Origin: Cystobacterineae bacterium
Lineage (GTDB): Bacteria; Myxococcota; Myxococcia; Myxococcales; Myxococcaceae
Length of the DNA stretch: 32,419 nt
Direction: 5' to 3'
Assembly (NCBI GenBank): GCA_009782175.1
Contig: WRKR01000037.1
Span: forward strand, 1-32,419
Below, one piece after another: positions 22,898 through 30,805 of this stretch. The position numbers and the translations under genes are program-made. Numbering within the stretch: the first letter of the stretch is position 1; each line of letters opens with the position of its first letter. The notes beneath the pieces were generated by a model that was not told the DNA's origin, made no database searches, and saw nothing but the letters and a program-made list of their open reading frames with translations.

Positions 22898-23062
22898 ATG
22901 CGCGCAGCAAAAACCCCCCAGCCCGGGTTGGCTTTGCGCAAAGCCTTGTTCAGCTTTTTTGCCTATAATATTTTTTATTGGGTTGCGGTCGTTTTTATCT
23001 ATTTTTTCCTCATTCAGGGCAGAGACCCTCAGGAAGTGCTTTCCAGGTCTGTTCATGACTAG
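22898..23062 (+). CDS. Small single-pass membrane protein
   Basis: A 54-residue protein with a basic N-terminus (MRAAKTPQPGLALRK), one clear membrane segment (residues about 17-39, rich in Phe, Tyr and Val) and a short polar tail (RDPQEVLSRS). I do not recognise a family. The start is uncertain: ATG at 22847 would add 17 hydrophobic residues but would run inside the GH44 gene on the other strand. With ATG at 22898 only 16 bases separate the two divergent starts, leaving almost no room for promoters. Its stop overlaps an ATG at 23055 of the next reading frame. Confidence 0.45.
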   Translation: MRAAKTPQPGLALRKALFSFFAYNIFYWVAVVFIYFFLIQGRDPQEVLSRSVHD

Positions 23063-23078
23063 GCCATGCCACCACACA

Positions 23079-23120
23079 TATGTGAAAAAAATATATGTGA
23101 AAAAAACACAGGTGAAAAAC
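23079..23120 (+). repeat. 15-bp direct repeats before the Wzz paralogue
   Basis: TATGTGAAAAAA at 23079 and 23094, then CAGGTGAAAAAC at 23109: three units with a 15-bp period. They lie in frame with the next gene if that starts at 23055, encoding YVKKI-YVKKT-QVKNH. Confidence 0.7.
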
Positions 23121-23168
23121 CATGCCCACCTCAAGGGTGAAGCACCCCTAACCCTGGGGGGCTTTCTC

Positions 23169-23759
23169 ATGCTCTGTCGCCTCATGTTGTTGTGGATGGG
23201 CTCTTCGCTGCGCTTTGCGCTAGACCACCTTTTTGCAGCACGCTTTTTCTGTGTTGTGTCCTTTGCTTCATCTTTTGCTCTGTCCTTGGTTGCGTCTTTT
23301 GCCATGGCCTTGTGGCCCTCTGCACAGGCTCAAACAAGCGCCGACGCGCTTTTGCAGCCTGCTTCAGAAAACGCCCCAGCGCACAGGCTCCAGCAGCTGA
23401 GCGCTGACATCCGCATTCAAACAAGGGCCCTTGCAAAGCTCGAAAGAGGCCGCGACCGGAAACTGTATAAAGGGTTAAGCTCCTTGAGAGAGGCTCGCCG
23501 GGTTTATGCGGAGAGCCACCCCCGTATTATAGAGCTGAAACGCCGACTTCGCGAGATGGGTGAAGACACGCCGAGGATGGCTGCTTTGAGACGCGAAATG
23601 GTTTTGTTGGAAGAAGAATACCGAAATGCAAACGATGGAAACCCTCCTCTCCTGGTGGATGACAAAGCTTTTGTTTTTTCGCCACGCGAAAAACTGTACA
23701 TGGCTGCTGACAAACTCATGCACCTTGTTTTTATCCGCCTTCAAGAACTCCTCTATTAA
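23169..23759 (+). CDS. Short paralogue of the Wzz-like protein that follows
   Basis: A 196-residue protein; ATG at 23169 has a G-rich site eight bases upstream (an alternative at 23055 would add 38 residues). Its N-terminus RLMLLWMGSSLRFALDHLF mirrors RLIFLWMGFILRSVNRHRL of the Wzz/PCP protein encoded 30 bases downstream. Its coiled coil with YAESHPRI, EDTPRMAALRREM and EEEYRNA mirrors YAENHPEV, EDSPQMASLKREM and LDEYRSA there. It lacks the periplasmic Wzz core and the second membrane segment. It therefore looks like a tandem copy cut down to one membrane anchor (or a signal peptide ending AQA) plus the coiled coil. It may co-assemble with the full protein; that is inference. Confidence 0.7.
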   Translation: MLCRLMLLWMGSSLRFALDHLFAARFFCVVSFASSFALSLVASFAMALWPSAQAQTSADALLQPASENAPAHRLQQLSADIRIQTRALAKLERGRDRKLYKGLSSLREARRVYAESHPRIIELKRRLREMGEDTPRMAALRREMVLLEEEYRNANDGNPPLLVDDKAFVFSPREKLYMAADKLMHLVFIRLQELLY

Positions 23760-23789
23760 GTCCTCCCTTAACTGTATTATGACTCAGCC

Positions 23790-25301
23790 ATGCAAGCACC
23801 ACAGCCTCTGCCTCCTAAAGAACATGTAGATGTTGACACCTCTGCAGCCCTCTTTGACTATCGCCTCATTTTCCTGTGGATGGGTTTCATCCTCCGCTCT
23901 GTCAACCGCCACCGGCTTGTGGCCCTGCTCTCCTTTATTATGCTTTCCATTATGGTGTTGGCGGTGGTTTTGGTGATTCCTCCTAAATACCACTCTGAAG
24001 CCGTGCTGCTGGCCAACCGGAATACCATGCTGGCCAACCTCGGTAACCCCCACCGCAACATGACTCAGGACATGGAAGGGCCCACCCAGGCAGCCCGAGA
24101 AACCGTCCTGGCCCATGAAAACCTCGTCACCATGGTTAAACAGTTGGAGCTTGTTGAAGAGTGGAAAAAAACGCGCAACCCCATATTGAGCCTCAAAGAC
24201 AAGGTGATGGGAATTTTGGCAAAACCGCCTACGGAGGAGGACAAAATTGATGGCATGGTGGACATACTCGAAAGGCGCCTGGTGGTATATACGGGGCCCA
24301 ACGGAACGGTGACCATTGAGGTATATTGGCCCGAAGCGCAAATGGCTCGCCGCATTGTAGAAACAGCACAACAAAATTTTTTGGAAACACGCCATTGGGC
24401 AGAGGTGTCGGCCATCCCCGAGGTTATTTCCATTCTCGAAAACCACGTCACCAACAACGAGTTGTCCATTGAGCAGTCCATTTCCAACATGGAAAAAGCC
24501 GTAGAAGAAAGACGGGCCAAAGGCAAAGGACGCTCCTCTTCTTCCACCTCTTCCGCTTCCGCAGAGCCCCGTGCCCCCAGGACGGCGGCCAGGCCTTCCT
24601 CGGAAACCACCAACGCACAAATGTTGGCACAACTGCGCTTCCACATCCGCTCCCGCGCAAGGGCCATTGAGGATTTTGAAGAGGCCCGCGGCCGAAGGCT
24701 TGCTGAGTTGCAAAACCAATTGACAGAACGCCGCGTGCTTTATGCGGAAAACCACCCCGAAGTGAAGGATTTTGTGCACCGCATTCGCGTGGCCAAAGAA
24801 GACTCGCCTCAAATGGCTTCTCTCAAACGCGAAATGACTCAGCTCCTGGATGAATATAGAAGCGCAGGGGGAAAGGACCCTGAAACCGACTCCTTCTCCT
24901 CGACCACCACCAGACGCTCCGGCGTCAACCGCGCCAATGAGCTTTTGGAGTTGCTGCCTGACATGGATGATGACCCTTCTGTGCTTGTGGCCAGAGAGCA
25001 GCTGCGCATGTCCATTGCCAAAGTCCAAGAGTTGCAAATGCGCTTGGACTCGGCACGCATTGAGTTGGATGCGGCAAGGGCTGCTTTCAAATACCGCTAT
25101 AGCGTTGTTAAGCCTGCGCAAATGCCCAAACGCCCCATCTCCCCCAACCGCCCCCTCATCAGCATTGCTGGACTGATGGTGGGCGCCCTCCTCTCCGTTT
25201 TTATTTGCTTCCTCTTTGACTTTTTGGGCGGACGCATCATCGAAGCCTGGCAGGTGGAACAGAGACTTAAATTGCCTGTGCTCTCCGAATTCCGCACCTG
25301 A
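23790..25301 (+). CDS. Wzz/GumC-type polysaccharide co-polymerase
   Basis: A 503-residue inner-membrane protein that sets chain length or couples polymerisation to export of a surface polysaccharide. The first membrane segment (about residues 44-63) leads into VIPPKYHSEAVLL, the usual PCP entry. A long periplasmic coiled coil follows (EDFEEARGRRLAELQNQL, then YAENHPEV), broken by a Ser/Ala-rich tract near residues 245-275. PAQMPKRPISPNRP precedes the second membrane segment (about 455-480), as in this family. There is no tyrosine-kinase domain; the C-terminal cytosolic tail is short. The preceding gene is a shortened relative, and the GT2 fusion starts eight bases after its stop. Confidence 0.9.
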   Translation: MQAPQPLPPKEHVDVDTSAALFDYRLIFLWMGFILRSVNRHRLVALLSFIMLSIMVLAVVLVIPPKYHSEAVLLANRNTMLANLGNPHRNMTQDMEGPTQAARETVLAHENLVTMVKQLELVEEWKKTRNPILSLKDKVMGILAKPPTEEDKIDGMVDILERRLVVYTGPNGTVTIEVYWPEAQMARRIVETAQQNFLETRHWAEVSAIPEVISILENHVTNNELSIEQSISNMEKAVEERRAKGKGRSSSSTSSASAEPRAPRTAARPSSETTNAQMLAQLRFHIRSRARAIEDFEEARGRRLAELQNQLTERRVLYAENHPEVKDFVHRIRVAKEDSPQMASLKREMTQLLDEYRSAGGKDPETDSFSSTTTRRSGVNRANELLELLPDMDDDPSVLVAREQLRMSIAKVQELQMRLDSARIELDAARAAFKYRYSVVKPAQMPKRPISPNRPLISIAGLMVGALLSVFICFLFDFLGGRIIEAWQVEQRLKLPVLSEFRT

Positions 25302-25309
25302 CTCTCCTC

Positions 25310-28300
25310 ATGAATTTTTTGGACTTCCTCCTGTGCACTGCGGCAAGCCTGGTCGCCCTTCCCTGCCTCTATTTGGCAGCCCTCACACTGCTGTCCGCAC
25401 GCCTCCGCGCACCTTCTATTAAACCCTCTCCGCTGCGCTTTGACATTTTAGTCCCCTCCCACAATGAAGAGACGGGCATTGCTCGCACCGTCGAAAACCT
25501 GCTCAAACAAAGCTGGCCCAAAGGCTTGTTCCGCGTCATTGTGGTTGCCGATAACTGTACAGATAATACGGCACCCCTTGCCCAAAAAGCAGGCGCCACC
25601 GTTTGGGAGCGCCACAGCCCACAGCGCGGCAAAGGCCATGCCCTGGAGTTTGCCTTCCAAAAAAGCCTCGAAGAAGGTTTTGCCGAAGCGGTGGTGGTGG
25701 TCGACGCTGACAGCCTCCTCTCTCCCAATGCACTCAAAGCCTTTGCGGCACGCATAGACATGGGCGCCATGGCCGTGCAGGCACACTATGGCGTCCTCGA
25801 AATAAACAGCACATGGCGCACACGCCTTATGCGCATTGCCTTTGCCACTTTCCACGGCGTCCGCTCCCTGGCCAGAGAGCGCCTCGGCCTCTCTTGCGGC
25901 TTGCGCGGCAACGGCATGTGCTTTTCAGCAGCCCTCATCCGCAAAATACCTCACCAGGCACACTCCGTGGTGGAGGACTTGGAATATGGAATTTTGCTGG
26001 GGCGTGCCGGCTACCGCGTTTTTTATGCCAGCGAAGCCGAGGTGCTGGGGGAAATGACAGGCAATGAGAAAGCCTCCCGCTCCCAAAGGCAACGCTGGGA
26101 AGGGGGACGCTTTGCCCTCATGAAAACTTTCGGGCTCCCCCTGCTGAAACAGGGCCTCTCCCAAAGAAAACTCCTCCTTTTGGACTTGGCTTTGGATGTG
26201 CTTGTCCCCCCCTTAAGCTGGTTGGCGATGGCCACCTCGCTTGGCCTGTCTCTCGCTTTTCTGCTCAGCCTCCTTGGGGGCCATTGGCTTTTCTCCACCT
26301 TCCTCTTCGGCACAGGGGCCTTTTGCCTATTTGCTTATGTGCTGCGCGGATGGCAACTCTCGGGAGCAGGCCTTAAAGGCCTCCTGGACTTGGCCTGCGC
26401 GCCTTGGTTTGTGCTCTGGAAACTGGGCTTGACTTTGACAGGGAAAAACAAAGCCCCCCAAAGCTGGGTGCGCACCCAACGCGAAGCAGAAGGGGATGCC
26501 CCTCCTGTGGACACCTCAGAGCCTGCACCACCAGAGGCTGCTCCACAACAAGAGGCTGCACCGCTGCAAGAAGCTGCACCACCGCAAGAGGCTGCACCAC
26601 TAGAAGAAGTTGCACCACCGCAAGAGGCTGAACCGCTAGAAGAAGTTGCACCACCGCAAGAGGCTGCACCACTAGAAAAAGTTGCGCCACCGCAAGAGGC
26701 TGCACCACTAGAAGAAGTTGCACCACCGCAAGAGGCTGCACCACTAGAAGAAGTTGCGCCACCGCAAGAGGCTGCGCCACCACAAGAGACTGCACCACTG
26801 CAAGAAGTTGCGCCACCACAAGCCTCTGAAAAACCCCTGACCCCACCCACAGATGAGAGCCCCTGGGCCGACGAGAGCCTGGAGGCTATTTTTGCTGAGC
26901 CCACCAACCCCCTTATTTATGCGCCGCCGCCGCTGCCTGTGCCGCTCCCAGGCCCCATGCCACCCCTGGCTCCACCCACAGATGAGAGCCCCTGGGCCGA
27001 CGAGAACCTGGAAGCTATTTTTGCTGAGCCCACCAACCCCCTTATTTATGCGCCGCCGCCGCTGCCTGTGCCGCTCCCAGGCCCCACACCCCTGGCCCCA
27101 CCCACGGATGAGAGCCTCGGGGACCACAGCTTAGAGGCTGTTTTTGCTGAACCTACCAACCCCCCTATTTATGCACCGCCGGATGAGCTGCCCACGCCAC
27201 CACCTGTGCTGCTGGATGAGCTGCCTACGCCACCACCTGCGCTGCCGGATGAGCTGCCTACGCCACCACCTGCGCTGCTGGATGAGCTGCCTACGCCACC
27301 GCCTGCGCTGCCGAGTGAGCTGCCTGTGCCACCGCCTGCACCACCACCCGTGCTGCCGGATGAGCCACCTACGCCACCACCTGCACCACCGCCTGTGCTG
27401 CTGGATGAGCCACCTGTGCCACCACCTGCACCACCACCTGTGCTGCCGGGTGAGCCGCCTGTGCCACCACCTGCACCACCACCTGTGCTGCCGGGTGAGC
27501 CGCCTGTGCCACCACCTGCACCACCACCTGTGCTGCCGGACAATGAGGTGGAGGAGCTTTTGCCCTCTGCCTCCTCCGGGCGTTTCTGGGTGGAGGAAAA
27601 AACGCAAGTGGACATTCCTGCTTTTTCGCGCTCAACCCTCTCTGTGGCCCCCCTCGCCGCCGCTTTGAAGGCCAAGGCCTCTGCACCTGGGGCTGCCGAG
27701 GTGGAAGCAGAGCCGCATATTTCTCATTATACTCAGGTGGTTAAACTTCCCCTCTTGTCAGAGCCCCCCAAAACCCCAAGCCGCTCCTCGTTTTGGCGCA
27801 TGGCCCTGTGGGTTTTGTTTGCACTGGGCCTTGTCGCGGCAACAGCGCTGACCACCGCCCTGAGCAATGGCAACCCCGTGGTAGCGGCTTTGCCCATACT
27901 CGTGGGGGCTTTGCTTATTTTGCTTTTTCGCCTGCCCCTGCGCACCAGCAGCCTGTGCCTTTTGTTCCTCATGCTGGTTTGTGACTATCTCCCCGAGGGC
28001 CCTTTTGAAGGCTTGTGGGCTTCACCCTTTATGCCTTTGGCACGCCTCCTCTTTCTCAACCTCTCGGCCACCACGGGCATTTCTGTTTTGCGTCTGACGG
28101 GGTTGGATGCAGCCGTCCTCATGCTTTTGTTTGTAGGCGTCTGGCGCAGGGCTTTTCGCGTGGAGCATTTGGATCCGCCGGGCACGCCTTCTGTGCGCCA
28201 GCTCAACTTCCTCCTGGTGCTGCAATTTGTCACCGTCATCGCCTTGGACTTATGGGGAATTATCAGAGGCGGGGACTTCAACGAGTCCCTGTGGCAAATG

Positions 28301-29302
28301 CGCCAAATGCTGTTGTTCCCCATGATGGGGTTTTTCTTCCTGCACTCCATTCCCGGACGCACGGGGGACTTCATTCTCATTGCCCGCGTCCTGGTGGCCG
28401 CAGCACTCATAAAAGCCCTGCAGAGTATTTATTTTATGCGCTTTGTCGCCTGGCCCATGGGGGTAGATGTGGAATTTACTACCTCACACTCGGACAACTT
28501 GCTGTTTGTCCCCGTACTCACCATGGCCGTGGCCTTGGCCTTTGAGCGCCCTATACTCAAAACCTTGTGGCACTTGCCCTTATGGGTGCCCATTGTTGCC
28601 CTTGGAATGAAATACAATGACAGGCGATTGGCCTATGTCGCCTTGGGCGCCTCCATGTTTGCCCTCATGGCCATGCTCCCCTGGAGCCGCTTAAAACGCC
28701 GCGCCCTCCAAGCCGCCGTGGTGCTTGCACCCCTGGCCACGCTGTATATGGCCGTGGGCTGGAAAGTGAACCCCTTTGACACCAACCCCCTGTGGGCCCC
28801 CGCCCGTTTGGTAAAATCCCTCATTAAGGGAGATCCAACCCAAACCGGTGCGGACTATAGGGATATGGAAAACTTTAACGTGCTTTATACGTGGAGCGAA
28901 AACGCCTTTGTCCCCTTAGGCTTTGGCCACCGCTTTGAAGAGCCTATTGTGCTGCCGGACATTTCCTTTGTTATGCCCACCTACCAATTCCACCCCCACA
29001 ACAGCATTATGTGGATGTGGGCCATTGGTGGCCTCCTGGGGTTTACGGCCATGTTTTTGCCCGTCATTGCCTTGGTATTTTTCGCCGCACGCTCCTACCC
29101 TTTGGCCAAACACCCCGTGGACAGGGTTGCCGTTTTTACGGCCTTGTCCTTTGTTATTACTTACCTCTTCCAATGCTGGGGGGACATGGGTACCCGCTCC
29201 TATTTCAGCTCCATGGGGCTTGCCCTCGCCCTCACCGTCATCAGCAAACTGGCCGTGCGCACCGGCGCCTGGCCCGCCCCTAAAAAACACTCTCTATTAT
29301 GA
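25310..29302 (+). CDS. GT2 glycosyltransferase fused to a Wzy/WaaL-like membrane domain
   Basis: A 1330-residue protein in one open frame. After an N-terminal membrane helix (5-30) comes a GT2 domain: DILVPSHNEE (45-54), DAD (132-134), EDLEYG (222-227) and QRQRW (259-263), then membrane helices to about 375. Residues about 390-820 are a proline-rich linker with several repeat types. From about 826 come some ten membrane helices with HPHNSIMWMWAIGG near the C-terminal end, the region where O-antigen ligases and polymerases carry their conserved His. It may both add a sugar on the cytosolic side and polymerise or transfer the chain on the other. Such a fusion is unfamiliar to me. The acyltransferase gene follows after 139 bases. 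Confidence 0.85.
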   Translation: MNFLDFLLCTAASLVALPCLYLAALTLLSARLRAPSIKPSPLRFDILVPSHNEETGIARTVENLLKQSWPKGLFRVIVVADNCTDNTAPLAQKAGATVWERHSPQRGKGHALEFAFQKSLEEGFAEAVVVVDADSLLSPNALKAFAARIDMGAMAVQAHYGVLEINSTWRTRLMRIAFATFHGVRSLARERLGLSCGLRGNGMCFSAALIRKIPHQAHSVVEDLEYGILLGRAGYRVFYASEAEVLGEMTGNEKASRSQRQRWEGGRFALMKTFGLPLLKQGLSQRKLLLLDLALDVLVPPLSWLAMATSLGLSLAFLLSLLGGHWLFSTFLFGTGAFCLFAYVLRGWQLSGAGLKGLLDLACAPWFVLWKLGLTLTGKNKAPQSWVRTQREAEGDAPPVDTSEPAPPEAAPQQEAAPLQEAAPPQEAAPLEEVAPPQEAEPLEEVAPPQEAAPLEKVAPPQEAAPLEEVAPPQEAAPLEEVAPPQEAAPPQETAPLQEVAPPQASEKPLTPPTDESPWADESLEAIFAEPTNPLIYAPPPLPVPLPGPMPPLAPPTDESPWADENLEAIFAEPTNPLIYAPPPLPVPLPGPTPLAPPTDESLGDHSLEAVFAEPTNPPIYAPPDELPTPPPVLLDELPTPPPALPDELPTPPPALLDELPTPPPALPSELPVPPPAPPPVLPDEPPTPPPAPPPVLLDEPPVPPPAPPPVLPGEPPVPPPAPPPVLPGEPPVPPPAPPPVLPDNEVEELLPSASSGRFWVEEKTQVDIPAFSRSTLSVAPLAAALKAKASAPGAAEVEAEPHISHYTQVVKLPLLSEPPKTPSRSSFWRMALWVLFALGLVAATALTTALSNGNPVVAALPILVGALLILLFRLPLRTSSLCLLFLMLVCDYLPEGPFEGLWASPFMPLARLLFLNLSATTGISVLRLTGLDAAVLMLLFVGVWRRAFRVEHLDPPGTPSVRQLNFLLVLQFVTVIALDLWGIIRGGDFNESLWQMRQMLLFPMMGFFFLHSIPGRTGDFILIARVLVAAALIKALQSIYFMRFVAWPMGVDVEFTTSHSDNLLFVPVLTMAVALAFERPILKTLWHLPLWVPIVALGMKYNDRRLAYVALGASMFALMAMLPWSRLKRRALQAAVVLAPLATLYMAVGWKVNPFDTNPLWAPARLVKSLIKGDPTQTGADYRDMENFNVLYTWSENAFVPLGFGHRFEEPIVLPDISFVMPTYQFHPHNSIMWMWAIGGLLGFTAMFLPVIALVFFAARSYPLAKHPVDRVAVFTALSFVITYLFQCWGDMGTRSYFSSMGLALALTVISKLAVRTGAWPAPKKHSLL
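26530..27545 (+). repeat. Repeat linker of the GT2 fusion (36-, 129- and about 45-bp units)
   Basis: Three repeat types follow one another. From 26530 to about 26825 a 36-bp unit encodes APPQEAAPLEEV about eight times. At 26846, 26975 and 27101 three 126-129-bp blocks share SLEAIFAEPTNPLIYAP; the first two are almost identical in DNA. From about 27175 to 27545 shorter units encode LLDELPTPPPAL and then PGEPPVPPPAPP. All keep the frame. The tract is probably disordered. Confidence 0.9.
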
Positions 29303-29308
29303 GCGCCT

Positions 29309-29342
29309 CCAGCTATATATACCCAACCAGCTATATATACCC
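29309..29342 (+). promoter_or_regulatory. Direct repeat of CCAGCTATATATACCC
   Basis: Two identical 16-base copies (29309-29324 and 29327-29342), spaced 18 bases start to start, lie in the 139-bp gap before the acyltransferase gene. TATATAT in each could act as a -10 box, or the pair could be an operator. A small hairpin CCAAA-GGGG-TTTGG lies just before the ATG at 29442. Confidence 0.5.
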
Positions 29343-29441
29343 GCATTGCCACCGGGCTTTGGGCTTGGGTGGCCCCGAGGGGTGGCACCTCCTTCCCCTG
29401 TTGAGGGCGCCCTTTGAAAAAAACCAAAGGGGTTTGGCACC

Positions 29442-30647
29442 ATGAAAAATGCCTTCCGAGGGCACATTCCAGCGTTGGACGGCGTCCGCGGCTTGGCCAT
29501 TGGCCTGGTTTTGGCCGTACACCTTTTTTCAAACCTCATGCCCGGAGGGGGCTTTTTCCACAACGCCCTCAAACAGCTGCTCTCCTATGGCGCCCTGGGT
29601 GTGGAGGTGTTTTTTGTTTTGTCCGGTTTTTTAATTACGGGCATTTTGTATGACACCAAAACCAAAGCCCACTTTTTCAAAAACTTTTATATGCGCCGTT
29701 TTTTGCGCATATTTCCACTCTATTATGGCGTGCTGGCCCTCATTGCCCTCGTGGCTTTCGGCCTTCCCCAATGGGTGGCGCTTGAGCCCCAAACCCTGAA
29801 GGAAATGCACAACCTCCAAGGCATACAAGGGTGGCTGTGGAGTTATGGCCTCAACTTTTATATTTGGCTGCGCCACATAACGGACTGGGCCCAACTCCCC
29901 TATGTCAGCCACTTTTGGTCGCTGTGCGTGGAAGAGCATTTTTATATGTTTTGGCCCATTGTCGTCTTCTGCCTTCCGCGCAAACCCCTCATAGGCGTGG
30001 CCATGGGCCTGGTGGCTTTTTCCATGTTTATGCGCATGGGCATGTATTTTGCGGAACTCAACCCCCTGGCCATTTATGCGCTGACATTTTGCCGCTTTGA
30101 TGCGCTGTGCCTGGGCGGCATTTTGGCCCTGGTGGTGCGCAGCAACCATAGCGCCGAGCACCACCTCCGGTGGATGCGCAAAGCCGCCCTTTGGCTTTTG
30201 GGCATAGGCGCCCTCTTTGTACTCCTCTCTTTCCTCCTCACCTGGGGACAAAAAGACACCCCCCTCTGGAATTTTTTCAGGCCCTTAAGAGAAACCGCTT
30301 TTAATGTGGTGTTTGCAGGCATTCTCGCCGGCGCCCTCGTCGCCAAACCCCACTCCCTGGTTGCTGGGTTTTTCTGCTCCACCTTTATGCGCTTTTTGGG
30401 CCGCTACTCCTATGGCCTCTATGTTTACCATGCCATGCTGGCCTATTATTTTGTCAGCCGAAATACCCTGGAGTTTGTACAGCAATGGGTGCCCCATGCC
30501 TTGGCTGCCACCCTCCTCCTGGGCAGCCTCGGCTGCGCCCTAAGCTGCGCCATGGCCGTGCTGAGCTACCACATTTTTGAAAAACACTTCCTCAAACTCA
30601 AAAGCTTTTTTGAGGCCAAACCCGATAAAGCCCCAAAAGCCAACTGA
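29442..30647 (+). CDS. Acyltransferase-3 family membrane protein (OafA/YrhL-like)
   Basis: A 401-residue inner-membrane enzyme with about ten helices. The family start HIPALDGVRGLAI is followed by the active-site His in VLAVHLF (about residue 27), then GVEVFFVLSGFLITG and FYMRRFLRIFPLYY, where the RR motif binds the acyl donor. Relatives move acetyl or other acyl groups onto surface sugars. Its place directly after the GT2 fusion and Wzz genes points to modification of the same polysaccharide. Length fits the plain membrane type without an SGNH tail. AAAGGGG lies within the hairpin before the start, about 12 bases away. Confidence 0.93.
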   Translation: MKNAFRGHIPALDGVRGLAIGLVLAVHLFSNLMPGGGFFHNALKQLLSYGALGVEVFFVLSGFLITGILYDTKTKAHFFKNFYMRRFLRIFPLYYGVLALIALVAFGLPQWVALEPQTLKEMHNLQGIQGWLWSYGLNFYIWLRHITDWAQLPYVSHFWSLCVEEHFYMFWPIVVFCLPRKPLIGVAMGLVAFSMFMRMGMYFAELNPLAIYALTFCRFDALCLGGILALVVRSNHSAEHHLRWMRKAALWLLGIGALFVLLSFLLTWGQKDTPLWNFFRPLRETAFNVVFAGILAGALVAKPHSLVAGFFCSTFMRFLGRYSYGLYVYHAMLAYYFVSRNTLEFVQQWVPHALAATLLLGSLGCALSCAMAVLSYHIFEKHFLKLKSFFEAKPDKAPKAN

Positions 30648-30805
30648 AAACCCCATGGAGCCACGTCCCATGAAGGTGTTCCCCTAAGTTGCTAACTGCG
30701 CGAAAACAATGGGGTTTCTGGATGCGGCCGTTCTGGAAAAATTCAATAAAATCAGCGCATTAAAGTTCTCAAGCCTATACCCTCTGGGGTGCTATAGGGG
30801 GCTTT

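Noticed and set aside
22887-23168. Frameshift joining the small membrane protein and the Wzz paralogue
   Set aside because: Both frames overlap near 23055-23062, but the paralogue aligns with the Wzz protein only from about 23169, so the upstream part is not a lost N-terminus.
24520-24610. Ser/Ala-rich tract in the Wzz protein as a sign of gene fusion or frameshift
   Set aside because: The coiled coil continues on both sides in the same frame, and such loops are common at the tips of these proteins.
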